Assembly (NCBI GenBank): GCA_964020975.1
Contig: OZ026625.1
Location: 36,591,606 to 36,655,605 of the forward strand
From: Hermodice carunculata
Lineage: Eukaryota > Annelida > Polychaeta > Eunicida > Amphinomidae
DNA: 64,000 nt
Reading direction: 5' to 3'
In this document: in pieces, positions 12,569 to 41,854 of the stretch
Position numbering within the stretch: the stretch's first letter is position 1
Layout of the letters: each line of letters starts with the position of its first letter
Notes under the pieces: model-generated
Database searches by the model: none
What the model saw: the letters and a program-made list of their open reading frames with translations, nothing else
What the model was told of the DNA's origin: nothing
Position numbers and translations under genes: made by a program

Positions 12569-12660
<92 letters not shown>
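12547..12660. repeat. Self-complementary (CA)n-(TA)n-(TG)n microsatellite
   Basis: CA units (12547-12587, with an AAACACAAAC interruption), TA units (12588-12630) and TG units (12631-12659) make a long inverted repeat that could fold back on itself. Confidence 0.95.
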
Positions 12661-12662
<2 letters not shown>

Positions 12663-12876
12663 ACATCTTAGTCCATTGCTTGGAATTTGCATATGGACAC
12701 TCAACAAAAGGCCCCTAGATCGTATTTAAGTTTTTAGAACGTTTTGTGTGTGTTCTTGCTATTTTCAACACTCATACCCCGTTCCCCCCACATCATGATG
12801 AAAATGAAAGTTGGTCGAAATGGTCCCTGCAGAAACAGGTATTAACCAGGTGGCATTACTCTGGATTCCTGACTTA

Positions 12877-12987
<111 letters not shown>

Positions 12988-13039
12988 GATGAGGCTCATA
13001 TCGATTTATACATACACATGCGATATTGATCACCACAGA

Positions 13040-13390
13040 AGTCATTTGAGACTACAGTGGTAATTCAAATTTTAAACTTCATCTCCAAAAGCATTGACCA
13101 GATTCATTTAAAACATCGTTGATTCCAACGGTCATGCTTTAGTGCTATTTGGATTGTTTATGATTTGGGTGTGTTTGTGTGTGTTCACTTCCTGTTAAAA
13201 TCTTTAAAAATATCCGAAAGCGCTTGGCCAATTGCTTTAAAATTGCATTTGAACACTTATGGTAACATATTATATTAATTTGTTGAACAGGTTACCCTAC
13301 GATTTTTTTTAGTATGCTGGGAGTTGTTTTATTTTTTTATTATTATTTTTTTGGTGGAAGAGTAAACAAAATTGTCAACCAGGGTGTCGA
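13040..13390 (+). repeat. Dispersed repeat family A, copy 2
   Basis: Blocks such as AAAAGCATTGACCAGATTCA, CCAACGGTCATGCTTTAGTG and GGCCAATTGCTTTAAAATTG match in order the family-A copy at 51.5-51.8 kb (CCGTCAACCAGGTTCA, CTAATGGTCATGCTTCAGTG, GCCAATTGTTTTGAAATTGC). Non-coding. Confidence 0.65.
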
Positions 13391-13410
13391 GTTATGATGG
13401 ATCTCTGATT

Positions 13411-13411
13411 G

Positions 13412-13462
<51 letters not shown>

Positions 13463-13558
13463 TTTTATTGATTTATTGATTTATTGATTGATTGATTTAT
13501 CTATTTATTTATTTGTTTATTTATTCATTCTTTCATTCATTTATTTATTTACTTAATT
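13411..13558. repeat. (TTTA)n tetranucleotide microsatellite
   Basis: TTTA/ATTT units with drift to TTGA and TTCA near the 3' end. Confidence 0.95.
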
Positions 13559-13720
13559 ACTTTGATTTTTTGTAAGTTAATGGGGATTGCTATGGTGTTT
13601 TATGTTTTTTACTTCCTGTTCATAAGCATCAACCAGATTTACTAACATTTTTGTGAGGATAAACCTTGAGTGTTTCTGTGTGCTGTTTGTTTAAATGACC
13701 ATGCTCCCTGCAACTTTACA
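13559..13720 (+). repeat. Dispersed repeat family A, partial copy 3
   Basis: TAAGTTAATGGGGATTGCTA and AAGCATCAACCAGATTTACT match the GGGATTGCAATGG and CCATCAATTAGATTAACTTC blocks near 51.05 kb. It follows copy 2 across the TTTA repeat, so both may be one element split by microsatellite growth. Confidence 0.55.
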
Positions 13721-14115
13721 TTTGGATATGAGGGCAAGACTGACACATTAAAAAGATGACATGGACGTTATTCCGGAGGTCACATAAACACTTTAATTTT
13801 ACTATTCACTTTATAGCTTTTATCTAGGACTTTGATTCTGGTGTTCCTTTATGTGGACCAGATTAGCACAGTATATGTGTTAGCATGACTCCATTCTCAA
13901 GGTTACAGGGTCACTTTCATGACTTCTAACTTGCTTACTTTCAAACCAACTGAACTGGATTTATTTGAGCTAGGACTAACTGAGCCGAAAGTTTGATGTT
14001 TGTACATAAAGGACTTCGAGAAAAGTGACCTTGAACTAGTTCCAAAGTTTACAAGCCCACCACTGATATATTGTGGTAGCTCTAAAGCACCGACATATTT
14101 CCTTCTCCCTTCTTG

Positions 14116-14203
<88 letters not shown>

Positions 14204-14211
14204 GCTACTGC

Positions 14212-14255
<44 letters not shown>

Positions 14256-14258
14256 TTA

Positions 14259-14331
<73 letters not shown>
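14116..14331. repeat. (TAC)n-(TAA)n-(TTA)n trinucleotide microsatellite
   Basis: About 29 TAC units, then about 14 TAA units, then about 25 TTA units. The TAA and TTA blocks are reverse complements and can form a hairpin. The poly-T/N/I/L/V frames here are artefacts. Confidence 0.97.
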
Positions 14332-14819
14332 ATAATTAATTATTAATCTTGATAATAACAACAACAAAATTCAACAACAGGAGAATCATAATCCTGTGCT
14401 CTGCTGACTGGAATCTACTGTTTCTGCAAGCATAGATTTATCTGCTCTATACATGCACTGTATTGCCGACCAATAGTGGACTTATGTGTCACGTAATAAA
14501 GATGAAACCCGATATATCATTGACTTTCAAGTTCATTTAAGTTCAAAATTAAAAACACCAAAAGAAATCTCATAGATAGTTTCTTATTTAAAGTTTTATA
14601 ATAATCATAGGTCCAGGATCTACCTTCAATATGATATAAGCCAGCATATAAGATTTACTGGGTAAGCAAAACATGAAAACAATATCTTGACTTCTATACA
14701 AATTCCTCTGTCAGATCATAGCTCATTGCACCATCACCTTCTTCAAATATCCGAAGAAAGTCTGCCTGGGCAACTTATATGTTTATAAAACGAAGAACCA
14801 TATGCTACAGTTTTCAAAA

Positions 14820-15540
14820 TATTCCAGTGCATGCACTGTATGTTATTACATACTAAAAGTAGCAACACCTACTGACACATGATCCCAACTTTGATATTCA
14901 ATAGCTTAGTCCAAAATTAATATATTCCTGTCATTTTTGCAAAGCTTCATCAACTTTAGGGATACTAGTATCAAAGAGACACAAATAAACACAAAGAAAA
15001 AACACAAACAAACAAATGGGGATGGCCGCAATGTAAACTGTAAGATCTCAGGTGGCACTCAAAGCAATATCAAGGCAATTGGCCCAGAGGATATTAAAGA
15101 AAGTTTATTTTTTAGAATAGGAAAACATAGTGCACTGTCATCTTCTTCACACGGATAATACAGGTCCACCTCAGAGTACATATCTGTCAAATCAAATCAT
15201 TACATGAAACCATTGTCACATCATTGGAATACATGCATTGTGCTGCCATATCATAAACAGTAGTAGTTATATCGACATGTGGTCCTAAACTTTGATGTTC
15301 CATAGCTCCGTCAAAAAGCAATTAATCCCCATCATTTTGCAAACCTTCATCATATTCCGCCACTTTTTATTTCAAAGTTCTCTTCGGCCTGTCTGGCAAG
15401 GTATGAACAAGCCTCAACACACACATACACGCATCACAAAATGCCGAAAAACATGCATCACCGCCATGACCCAAGGTGACCCTGCATTGAATATCAAAGC
15501 AACTGGCGAAAAGGTTTTTCAGAAATATTTTTTTTAATTA
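14820..15540. repeat. Diverged direct repeat, about 400-bp period
   Basis: TTGATATTCAATAGCTTAGTC (from 14891) corresponds to TTGATGTTCCATAGCTCCGTC (from 15292); both are followed by TCATTTTGCAAA.CTTCATCA and, further on, AATATCAA.GCAA.TGGC. Two old copies of one unit. No coding capacity. Confidence 0.6.
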
Positions 15541-15609
15541 ATTGAAACATTCATACAAAATAACAAAAATGCTTTGTACAGGAACATTAAATAATAGTTC
15601 ACAAATCAT

Positions 15610-15800
15610 TACTTACATTCATGAATTTCTACCCAACGATGAGAACAAAGTTAAATGCAGCAAGGTGCAGATTCAAAAATTTACCAAAACATCGAAGTGC
15701 ATCTTCCAATACCAATGTTGAGAAATAAATTTCACTGTCGACTGGAGATAGTCAGTTAGCGTATAAAAGGCAACTGGTTTTAAGGAAGAGGTGAAATCTA
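15610..15800 (+). repeat. Dispersed repeat family B, copy 2
   Basis: Same ordered blocks as the copy at 7.05 kb: ACCCAACGATGAGAACAAAG, GCAGATTCAAAAATTTACCA, AACATCGAAGTGCATCTTCC, TTTCACTGTCGACTGGAGAT and GGCAACTGGTTTTAA. Confidence 0.65.
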
Positions 15801-16329
15801 TGATTCCCGTGCATAAATGTTCAATTTATGTCACCATTTACTGGCCGAAAAACTATACCTATTTTCTTAAAGAAAAACTTTAGAGCAAGTTTGCTTCTGG
15901 CACTGAATAGTTTCAGCACAGCTGTTGATGTAATTAAACTGAAATTGAAAATTTTACATTTTTTATAAAATCAAAATAGCAGTTTAGAAATGAAAATGTT
16001 ATTCATTTTATAGTATGAAATAAAAAATCATATAACGTTCTCCAAAACTGTATTATGCCCCATTTTAATTTTTTAAAAGGGGTCAGTTCTTATTGTATGG
16101 CTGTCTTGATTTAAAAAAAATGGAATTTGAATTTGAACATCCTGCTAATTTTGAACTTAAATTTAATAAATCAAATAATGTTTCCCAGTTTTGGTGTATG
16201 TACTATTTTCTTCTGCCGAAACAGGTAAACGTGAAGATTTTTTATTAAGCAATTAAAATTCAATTTCCAGTCAAATGACCACAGTTCGTTGTAAGTGCAC
16301 CTATTTATGTTTCAATTTTCCAACTTAGG
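15801..16329. other. Intergenic stretch, nothing recognised
   Basis: Very AT-rich, no exon or repeat identified. Confidence 0.45.
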
Positions 16330-17130
16330 CAGTACCAAATGCCAAAAGGGGACATTTTTATTTTTGAAGGAAATCTCAATGAGAAAGACAGAAGACAAGT
16401 GAAATCAGCCATCAAAAGTACGTTTTAGATGCAAATAATACAGTGCTGGTGCAAATTCTGTTTCTGGATTCCACTTGGAAAAGGTGACATAATACGTCAG
16501 AGTATATGGTATAATAATCCCATCAAAACTGATGGCCAAATTATGTATAATAAAGTGTGGCGTGGTGCTGGTGTCAGATGTGTGAAAAATCTTTTGGAGA
16601 ACAATAAACAATTTCCAATTTTTGATGAATTTAAACACAAATATAATGTAAATTGTAACTAACTGGTATATTATAGGGTTATAGGTGCTATGTCACAAGA
16701 ATGGAGAAAGGAAATGAAGCAAGAAAAAGTATATATGTTCTACACAGTCAAAAATATATATAATATTTGTATATAATACAAGGGACGAGGTTAAGATTAG
16801 CATTCTTGTGTATGATAAATATTCCAGAATATTCTTTCAGTTTCTAAGAAATTTATCAGCGAAATGGAAGGCAGACTTCAGACATGATGATATAGTAGAT
16901 GACTTAATTCAAAATAGTTTCAGCACATGATATATTATGTCTATATGCATTAAACAACGACTTTTCCAGTTTCGACTGGTCCATATAATTGTTACAACTT
17001 ATCAAACTCCTTTTAAGTGTAGTTTGAAAAGTGAAGATAAGCCTGAGAGTTCCAGTGCCTCAAAAGTGTCACTGGTATACTTATTCTTTAAATATAAGTG
17101 TGAAAAAAAGGTTTTGGATGGAGGTTAATA
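16330..17130 (+). mobile_element. LINE fragment, L1/Tx1-like ORF2 3' end
   Basis: The frame at 16429-16662 reads IWYNNPIKTDGQIMYNKVW, GVRCVKNLLENNKQFPIFDE and FKHKYNVNCN. This is the layout of the region after the reverse transcriptase in L1/Tx1-type LINEs (W.N..I...GK....W...GI..I.DLL...G.F..F.EF...Y.......Y), and is followed by IGAMSQEWRKEMKQ. Further on, ICIKQRLFQFRLVHIIVTTYQ resembles the K..LLKY.IVHRI.TTN segment. The copy is 5'-truncated, crossed by stops and frame changes, and lies just downstream (genomically) of the receptor gene's 3' end. Inactive. Confidence 0.65.
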
Positions 17131-17541
17131 AATGATTGAAAGAAAAACTGGGGGACAAAAACTGACATTTGATTAGTAACACCTTATAAGTATAACCGAG
17201 ATTTTACATGTTTTTGACAGTTGGAAATGTGCACATCTACTGACTTGGGTGTAAAAAAAAAACATGAAACATTGAAGGCTTTATAAGCGGAGTAACTGGT
17301 TTACAAAATACAGAAAAATTAATAGGTACAAAAAGACAACAACAATTTGTATGCATACAGAAACAAATGGGTCAACAAAAGTAGGTCACCAGGTTATACA
17401 TTTGGGTCACAATGGTATATACTGGTAAAACATGTTCAAACTGTAATTCCTTTACTTATTAAGTTAGTTTCAAGAAACTCCATACACATAGCTTGACTCA
17501 AAAAGTTATCAAGTGACACAAGTAGGTTACTAAGTCAAGTA
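17131..17541. other. Probable 3' UTR / intergenic stretch of the GPCR gene
   Basis: AT-rich, no exon seen. The minus strand downstream of the stop is the likely 3' UTR, but no polyadenylation site could be fixed. Confidence 0.35.
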
Positions 17542-33640
<16,099 letters not shown>

Positions 33641-35219
33641 CTGCATATAGTAAAAAATACAAGCTTCATGTATAAATCATTTTGTTGAGTAACAAATAAC
33701 GCACACTAGTTCAGATAAAACCTCCTGTGTAAGCTTTCTAAAACTATGTAAAGTCAAAGACCAGTCCTCGGAAGTCTAACTTGCCTAAAGAGCCCCTTTA
33801 TTGAGATCTACGATGTGAGAATTCTTTGAACCATTGTCGGCTTAAACATTGTGTTCCTATTGTCTAATAATAATACAATTCTCCATTTGTCTTTGCCATT
33901 TGATACAATATAAAACATTGTGTTTTTTCTCTTTTTGCTCTATTCTAATGCCTTTATATATTTAATTTGTGTATGGTTCAAAATGCCCTGTGACACTCAG
34001 CAGTTTTACTGGACAATGTAATCCGCTACCACGTTTCTTGTGCTTGATGTATGCGAGATAATATACCTTAAACGTCCTAGATATTGCCTTTTTGAAATTC
34101 AAATCATCAAAACATGTAGTGATCTAAATGCATCCTCATAGACAGGGTGCAGGTTTTACCTTGACAACAGCGAAATGAAGTTTACCACGTTCTTTATAAT
34201 AAAACGGTAAACATGCAAAACTTTGTTATTGGTGTTACAGGTTGTAGTCACTAAATAGCTATTGCCAATAAAAGGGACACTGCCCAAATGTATGACAAAA
34301 AAATTGCTTTTGCACCATTCAAGGAATTCCGTTTTCGTACATATATTTGCTTCAGCGGACCATCATGTTATTAACGATATTAAAGGATCTAGATTTCATT
34401 ATGTCCACAAATTCGTTAATGTAGAAATTATAAATTTCAAATATACAGATCTCATTTGGTAGAAATGACTCCGAATTGGAATATGATCAAGTGACAATGT
34501 ATTGGACATCACGTTTATATAATATGGAATTGGGATACGAGTCCATGAATAAGGCAGGGGTTAAACGAACAAAGTTTGACTTCTCTTTTTAATTATTCAT
34601 TTGGAAGTCAAGCCAATCGAATTATTCTAACTACCCATTCTGGACGTATGTAAGGCGCATTTGAACAACACACAATAATTTGCGATAATCAATGATGGCG
34701 TAAAACTAAATCATCAGCTTTCGCATTCTTGTTTCACTTGATTGCTAATGACTATTTTAATCCGTACGTGTATAAGATTTTTCTTTTGCAAAAGTAGCCT
34801 TGTATTTTCATTGAACAAATTATTTTATTTTCATTTACCATTAATAATGTTGCTCATGGTTGCTTAACACCCCAAAATTAGTACGAACGCATCAACAGTG
34901 GCTACTTGGGTGTATTTCAAAACGTAAATAGTTTTCCCACTTCTGATTTTTTTTTTTTTCATTTTATGTTTGGAAACAACAGACCGACTGTTAATCAAGC
35001 AAACATTAAATTCGGCCATGAAATATCTTTAAGAAAACGTGCAACAGACCCAATAATATATACATGTAATGCTTTTTATACGTTGTTTGAGATGAGCATA
35101 TCTATGATTTAAATGTGCTCAGAAAGAAAACGCTGCTTTAAACTTTTGGTGACGGCTAACTCAAGGATCTCGTATTCATAAAAAAATAAGATCAAAATCA
35201 ACACTGGAGCCCATTTTTA
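33641..35219. other. Stretch upstream of the GPCR ectodomain exon, nothing recognised
   Basis: No exon with supportable borders. If the candidate exons at 41-42 kb are real, this is intron. Confidence 0.4.
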
Positions 35220-35800
35220 CCTCTGGACCAATAGAGGCTTGGTGGTTATTGCTATCGCCTGCATCTGTCTGTGCGTCCGCGCGTCGGTCCGTCCGTCCGT
35301 CCGTGTATCAATTCTTCTCGTGTGCGATTTTATAAGAATCAGATTAGCTGGGATCATGAAACTTTTTAGTTGGTCACCTTTTGTGACGTTTATGTCGACT
35401 TCGAAATGTCTTGTACATGAGATCTGAAGAAATGGATAAGATAGAATGATATGACTTTTACAGTTAATCAGCCTTGCAAGAGTCTAGCTCAGGTTGGAAA
35501 GGCCTCGACCTTGACCCAATTTCCAGGTCATCAGTTTTTTATTTTTTTTATTTAAAAGAAATGGCAAATATTATCAGAAGAACAAGATAAGCCACGATCA
35601 CGAAACTGATACAGTTGTTATCCCTTTCGAAAGGGAAATTCAAGTTTGAAGGAGAATGACTTTGACTCAACTTTAACGTGTCCCGGGTCAATTTTGGGCT
35701 GTGTTATCTCAATATTAGATGCGCTTGAATCATGAAATTGTTTGTACTGTATTATAGCATTAAAGATGTTCAGAGGTTTCCTGGAAATAATTAAATGATT
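35220..35800 (+). repeat. Dispersed repeat family A, copy at 35 kb
   Basis: GCATCTGTCTGTGCGTCCGC, GTCCGTCCGTCCGTCCGTG (near 35286-35305) and AGATTAGCTGGGATCATGAA define it; later blocks (CACGATCACGAAACTG, GAATCATGAAATTG) suggest internal repetition. Confidence 0.6.
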
Positions 35801-36352
35801 GCTGTTACATGCCTGTCAGGTGTTTCCACCTTTCTTAATATACAGTTTTGAGTTTTTTTAATGAATTTTGGCTTTCGAAATTATTTGCATGGAATTTACA
35901 GAATTTTCCCATATCGCACGTAAACATATAGACTTTTTGTTATATTGTACTAAAAGATAAAAATGTATCTACTTCAAGTCTAGGATGCCGACACGTCTGA
36001 TGCAAATAAAACTAATTAACTCTGTGGCTTTAATGGAAACCCATCCTCAATAGCATATTGCACCAGCTGACTCTTTCTTACTTCAGAAACCCCCAACCTT
36101 TATGCACCTTTCAATACGTCTTTAAGTGCATTCAACCTAAACCTCTGTTTATGATACATAACGTAAAACTGACTGTGTAATTCCGCGCATTGTTTTGAAT
36201 ACTGTAAATGTTATGGCTTCCAAAATAAGTTATCTTGGTTTTGCATTTCAAACATGTAACCATTATAGATTTGCGAGAATTCATGACTTTGCTGACATCA
36301 GAAGTTTTACAAGCCAATGAACAAGAACAGAATGACCTAGCATTACAGTAAA

Positions 36353-36494
<142 letters not shown>

Positions 36495-37676
36495 CATATG
36501 TTTAAATATACCGTACTCATCCTAAAAGTAGCACATGGCTTAACAGAAGTACACACGCACTCATGGTCCAAGGTGGTCTATCATTGAACAATGTATATAT
36601 TTCCAATAATTTGGCAAAAATAATACTTTCAAGCTAAACTACAAAGTCACATATAGCATTCTAGGGTTTACTAACACTTGATTGTAGTATGGAGTCTTCA
36701 TTACTCCCAACAAAGAAAGTTACCTCTTCTACAGTTCCATGAAAACACTGCAAGATCCAGCAACTATTTGCATTGGTACATTATGCTACTTTTGGATGAT
36801 TATGGTATATTGCTTGAGTGAGATTTCATTTATGCATGGCCAGCCTCCCCGTAGGGATGCCAGTAACACTCATCAACATAAGTGCTGTTGTGTGTTTCAC
36901 TGTGTCACCCCTGCCTGCCTCGATATACGTATAATGAGAGCAGGTGTAGAATCCTACTTGAATGTAATAAGGTAGGTAGGTTATAAGACTACGCCGTAAT
37001 GCTTCGTACTGGTGTACAGGTCCATTATTAACATCTCAGAATACCAAATCGGTTTATCAACTTAGTATCGTTCCCTGTTAATCAAGATATATGAACGCTG
37101 AGTGGTGGATTGCATGAAATTAATCACATATAAATTTTAATACATTAGTATGCAACTGTCAGCTACAAATACACACGAAATATAACCTTACCTTATAAAT
37201 CATAGCCTACTTCTTATCCTTTAGAAAAAATAGAAAAATAAGTTTAGACCTATCCACTGGCAGTAAAACATTTATTTCTATGATTCATCATATATTTAGA
37301 TATCATAATGATATCTGTTATGACTAGTCATCCGAAGAACATGTTTTTCATCTTTCCTGACAATACCACCATGAAACTGCCACAGTTGATTAGAGAGCTC
37401 ACTTCTAAATAATAGGATTTTTTTTGCAAAATTTAGCTCTTAATGAAAGTCATCCTTTACACTGGATTTATGATAATGACAACGAGGCTTTACTCCCACC
37501 ATATCATTATTATTCCGGCTAGTTTCTCTTTTAAAAATGGACCACAAAGCTCTTCTTTAAATATTAAAGTAGGTCGTTAATGTTGTGTATTTGGGTATTT
37601 TTTGCATGTACCTCAACCAAAATAAACAGATACTTAAAATAATGTACAGTGAGATTACATGCATATATACATACAT

Positions 37677-37796
<120 letters not shown>

Positions 37797-38479
37797 TATG
37801 AGAATCCTACTCCCACCAAATGATTTGGCACTGACTGTTGCATTTTTTCGTTTGTTCATATGGGGAAGGAGGTAAGTTATTTACATTTCAGCATGACATA
37901 CAGAATTAGCGATTGCAAATAACATGTCCAAACAGGTAGGGCTACTGTGACAATGCAACGTTTATCACCACGTTGGTATCAAACACTTGTCATAACATCA
38001 ATGCTCCTGTTGTTGCCTATATGAAACATCATAATTTGAATTTCTCCACGGTAAGCTGTAACATACAACTTCATATCAGTTTTCATATTACCATGTGAAG
38101 GCCTAATGATGTGAGGTGCGAGGAAAATGAAGCCTCATAGGTGCCCAGCATTTTAATCGCATCTCTTCCCTGTTAGTAGATTTTAAAATAAATCTAAAAA
38201 GGTGGCTCTTCCAATGCCATGATAGGGTACATTCCAATATTCAATCCATAAAATTTGGTACTTTGAGCAATCTTTATGCGCTTGCCTTTCTAAATAAACT
38301 AGTGATTGATCAGGATAATATTGGATGTTAGAGCCACAGTAACGTTCACACATGTTTTAAAACAAACGGGGAAAAAAACAACACTCACTGGTAAATCACC
38401 ATTAAACAGACTTTTTCCATCCTCGTTGAATTGATTTAATGCAAGTCCAATCATTAGTTGAAGGCCAAAAGAAAACAAT

Positions 38480-38678
38480 AATGATACATCCCTGGCGGAA
38501 AATCTAGGCAGCTGTCTTTATCACATCAACATTACGTAAATGGTTAAGGATTTGTAAGTGCAAGGGGGGGGGGGGGTCAATGATACATTCCTGGCCGAAA
38601 ATCTAGGCAGCCGTCTTCATCACATCAACATTAGTTAACTGTTTAAGGATGTGTGTGTACCAGTGCTTTTTGACTCCT
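38480..38678 (+). repeat. 99-bp tandem duplication with a G-run
   Basis: AATGATACATCCCTGGCGGA (38480) and AATGATACATTCCTGGCCGA (38579) start two copies that run through TCACATCAACATTA..TAA.TG.TTAAGGAT. A run of G ends copy 1. Confidence 0.8.
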
Positions 38679-41455
38679 TGTGAGAGGATGTGTTGGTCCT
38701 AAAAAGGACGTTTTGGTTAGTGGGCTGCACGCATCTGTAGTGGCTGGGCCCACCGTGCTTGTGCAAGCAAGCCTAGACCTTCCCTGGCATGCTACTGTTG
38801 AGCTTGATTATCTCGGCCTGGTGAATTTGGTTCCACTGGTCTATGATCCACCGTGTCCGTTGGTACAAGCTGGCTGCAGGTTCGTCCTACTCGTACCCGA
38901 CTCGCCGCATGCTAGGCGTATCATCATAATAATCAATGCAGAACAGGTCAGAAGATCGGGCTGGCCATATCAGCATTAGTATGTTGTGCTGCTGGAAATA
39001 CGCCATGTTGACCAGTGCAGTATTTGGCTATGTATTGTCTTGCTTTACCATCTGAAAGCTTTGTTCTTCTAGCTTTCCCCTCAGGGAAAGACACAATCAT
39101 CAAGCATCCAAATGACCTTGCATCTGTCGAATACAGAGAAGCGTGTGTAAACTGTACACCATGGTATTATTCATTTAACATTGATCCTTATGTTGCCAGT
39201 AGCCCCTTTTGAAGCCAAAAGGCACCATAATACCAGACACAATTCGCATCTTAGCAGCTGCTATCTCATTTCTTGGACGTTTTCTTTTTGTGTGACCACT
39301 CAGACTAGCCCTGAGCCATTCTGTTCCTGTAACCTACCAGTCCATGTGACGCTCATATTTTTTATTTAAACTAATATTGAGAGAAGCACACATTAAACAG
39401 ATAGAGGGTGCCTGGGTTCGGGGGGGGGGGGGGTTCTTGGCATGGTTTACTATAAACAAACAAATAAGTCTATCTGACACGTAGGAATACGGCGTTGGAG
39501 TTGTAAATTACCACTGCAATCACAATGACTATTATAGTGATCATTTATGTATTAAACAATGAGTACCCAAATTGCAAAATTTATTAAAATCAGACATCGG
39601 CAGCAATGTAACCCAGGAAATATATTTGACCCTTCCACACGCTATTTCACCACCAGGATTCAGCAAAATGTGCGTGAGCTTTTGGAGAAGTCAAAAATAG
39701 AGAAAATACACAAATCTACAAAAAGGTGAAAGTAATTGCAACACTTCTTGTTGAATGGATGAAGATGTAGTGCATGCACAAGTGCAACCATACAATTTCA
39801 AAGCAATCATTATGTTTAGACACTGCACTATTTGTTTTTCTAACATCTAAGTCCCTATCCAATAAAAACAGACAAACCAGTTTGAGACAAAAGTTTATTG
39901 GGTAGTGCCCACGGTTGACAACGCACCAAGTCAAAAACGTATATGAGATACATAGTTTGAGGGGAATACACATTAAAAATGCATCATGTTGCAATTGATA
40001 CACACAAAACTTACTGGTCTACATTAAAAGGGGCGACATCATAGGTCGCCCGCACAACTATAACTACCGACTAAACAGGAAAAAAAAGGAAAACTTAGAA
40101 ACGGGTGGGAAAGGACAGGGTGGGAAAACAACAGAGAATTGCCTGTTAAAGCCTTGCCGCCAAATGACCTTGGTTTAAGTTAAAACAGACTCCTCAGAAA
40201 AGCATCATCATGAAAGGAAGAAAAGCACAAAGGGGCCGTAAAAAAAGCACAAGTGTCAAGCCAGGTTACGCTGAAATATAAGCTGTCGAATTTGTCGCTC
40301 CCCTGCCACTGTGTCAACTGACCCCCCCCCCCCGCCCGGTTCTGAGGGATGCTACACTTCTAATTAACTCGCCATTAAGGAGGCAGCTCTATTGGTCGAT
40401 TCTCTCGCCTTTGCGCTGGCCCTTCGCGTGCCTAGCCGCTGCCGCCAACCTCCAGACTTAAAGTCCATTAACTGATACATTGCAACCATCCACAGTGTTA
40501 ATCCAATTAGGGTCCATACTTTGGCTATTATATACAAAAATTGACTGTAGTCCATTTTCTACTGTTAGATGAGTTGAAAATCTAATACACTTGCTGAGTT
40601 TCTTCGGCAATTTAGCTGAAACCTTTGCATTTATTAAAATATAATTATGACAACTAGCAACTTGTCCTCAGAAAGGTACAACTGGCTGTTGAATTGCATG
40701 AAGGCCAAGAAAAGCTGTGTTAAACAACCCGTCCTCAGCCAAACTAAATATTCACTCGTATTATGTTTCACGTCAGCTAAGCTGAGCTTATCTGTTAAGC
40801 AAGTTCACAGTTAGGACTGTTGCATAGTTATTTCGATGGGACTGGGGTAAGTGATTTCACAGACGTAAGGTTTTGGAAGAATTTCTGAATGATGCATCAA
40901 TCACTTTACCGATGTCACGGAACATTACCTATTAGATATACTTGTGAAGATGCAGCAAAGGTACTTCTCAGTGACGGCTGAGCTGGATCCATTCAAAAGT
41001 TTTGAGACAAAAGTAAATACGCAAGTCATTATGATAACCCTTGTATTAACCATATAAACATCTACTCCTGCTGTCACGTTTGGCACTTCATTTGAAAATC
41101 GTAATTTCGATATTATAAGTTCCCTCGTGGCTACTTATGTTAATTTTTGTGTAGCAAACATAGATCTGTGGTCAGCAGATGAATGCGTTGCTACTTGTGA
41201 ACACAATACTGATAATATTTATGAAAACCTAAACCGATAAACAATTAAGGAAAATCAAAATGTTCACAATTGAATGTTTGTTCCAGAAGCCATGGACAAA
41301 CCCTACAACAAACACAAAAGTGTTACTGCACTGTGTCGAGACAAGCATTCTGTAGAATGTGCTTAACATGACACAAACATCAAATGACACCCACCCACCC
41401 CCACCCCGTGCCAAAAATTTGCAATAATGCGCTACAATAAGACACAAGACAATAC
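38679..41455. other. Non-coding stretch, 38.7-41.5 kb
   Basis: No gene supported. Contains a G14 run (39419-39433), a perfect 7-bp hairpin GGGCGAC/GTCGCCC (40031-40051) and a GC-richer patch at 40.32-40.45 kb of unknown origin. Frames here lack motifs. Confidence 0.4.
40031..40051. other. Small perfect hairpin
   Basis: GGGCGAC (40031-40037) pairs with GTCGCCC (40045-40051) across a 7-nt loop. Confidence 0.5.
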
Positions 41456-41534
41456 CGCATAGATTGTTATTGATTCTTAGGTCCATCCTGGGAAATCCCG
41501 TGATTACAGGGCTGCATGCACCGAATGAGTTCAC
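41456..41534 (-). CDS. Candidate extracellular exon of the GPCR (unproven)
   Basis: 79 nt with a strong acceptor (TTTTTGTTTTATTTTCTAG) and a donor TGCG/GTATTG. Read from phase 0 it encodes VNSFGACSPVITGFPRMDLR then INNNLC and ends in phase 1, which is the phase the 33.6-kb exon requires; the split codon would give Ala. Two cysteines fit an extracellular segment. The 7.8-kb distance and lack of similarity keep this tentative. Confidence 0.35.
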
Positions 41535-41854
41535 CTAGAAAATAAAACAAAAATGTTTCTAACATAAGCTGAGATACATCATAGGTAAATTAAAGCTATG
41601 ATTTATTTAGACAGCTTTCCCTCTCCTCTAAAATTGCAAATTGCACAAATTCATCGCACAATGGCGACATAGAAATAAACCAAGGCCAGAAATTAAAAGC
41701 TAAACATGATTGAAAATTTGACAAGAAAAGTCAATCACAATTGAACACCACGCATTTAGAGATACTGTGTAGCATAATACCCAGGACATGCTCATCAATT
41801 TATTTATAAAAATGTACTGAGGTTGACCTCGGCTCAGGATACAGTGTCTGTTAC

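Noticed and set aside
13903-14367. 154-aa poly-I/L/V frame and poly-T/N frames.
   Set aside because: Trinucleotide microsatellite translations.
38680-38979. 99-aa hydrophobic plus-strand frame.
   Set aside because: No TM spacing or motif of a known family, no splice support, starts just after a tandem duplication.
39716-40003. 95-aa minus-strand frame (Cys/Leu-rich).
   Set aside because: No recognisable domain and no in-phase border to the receptor exons.
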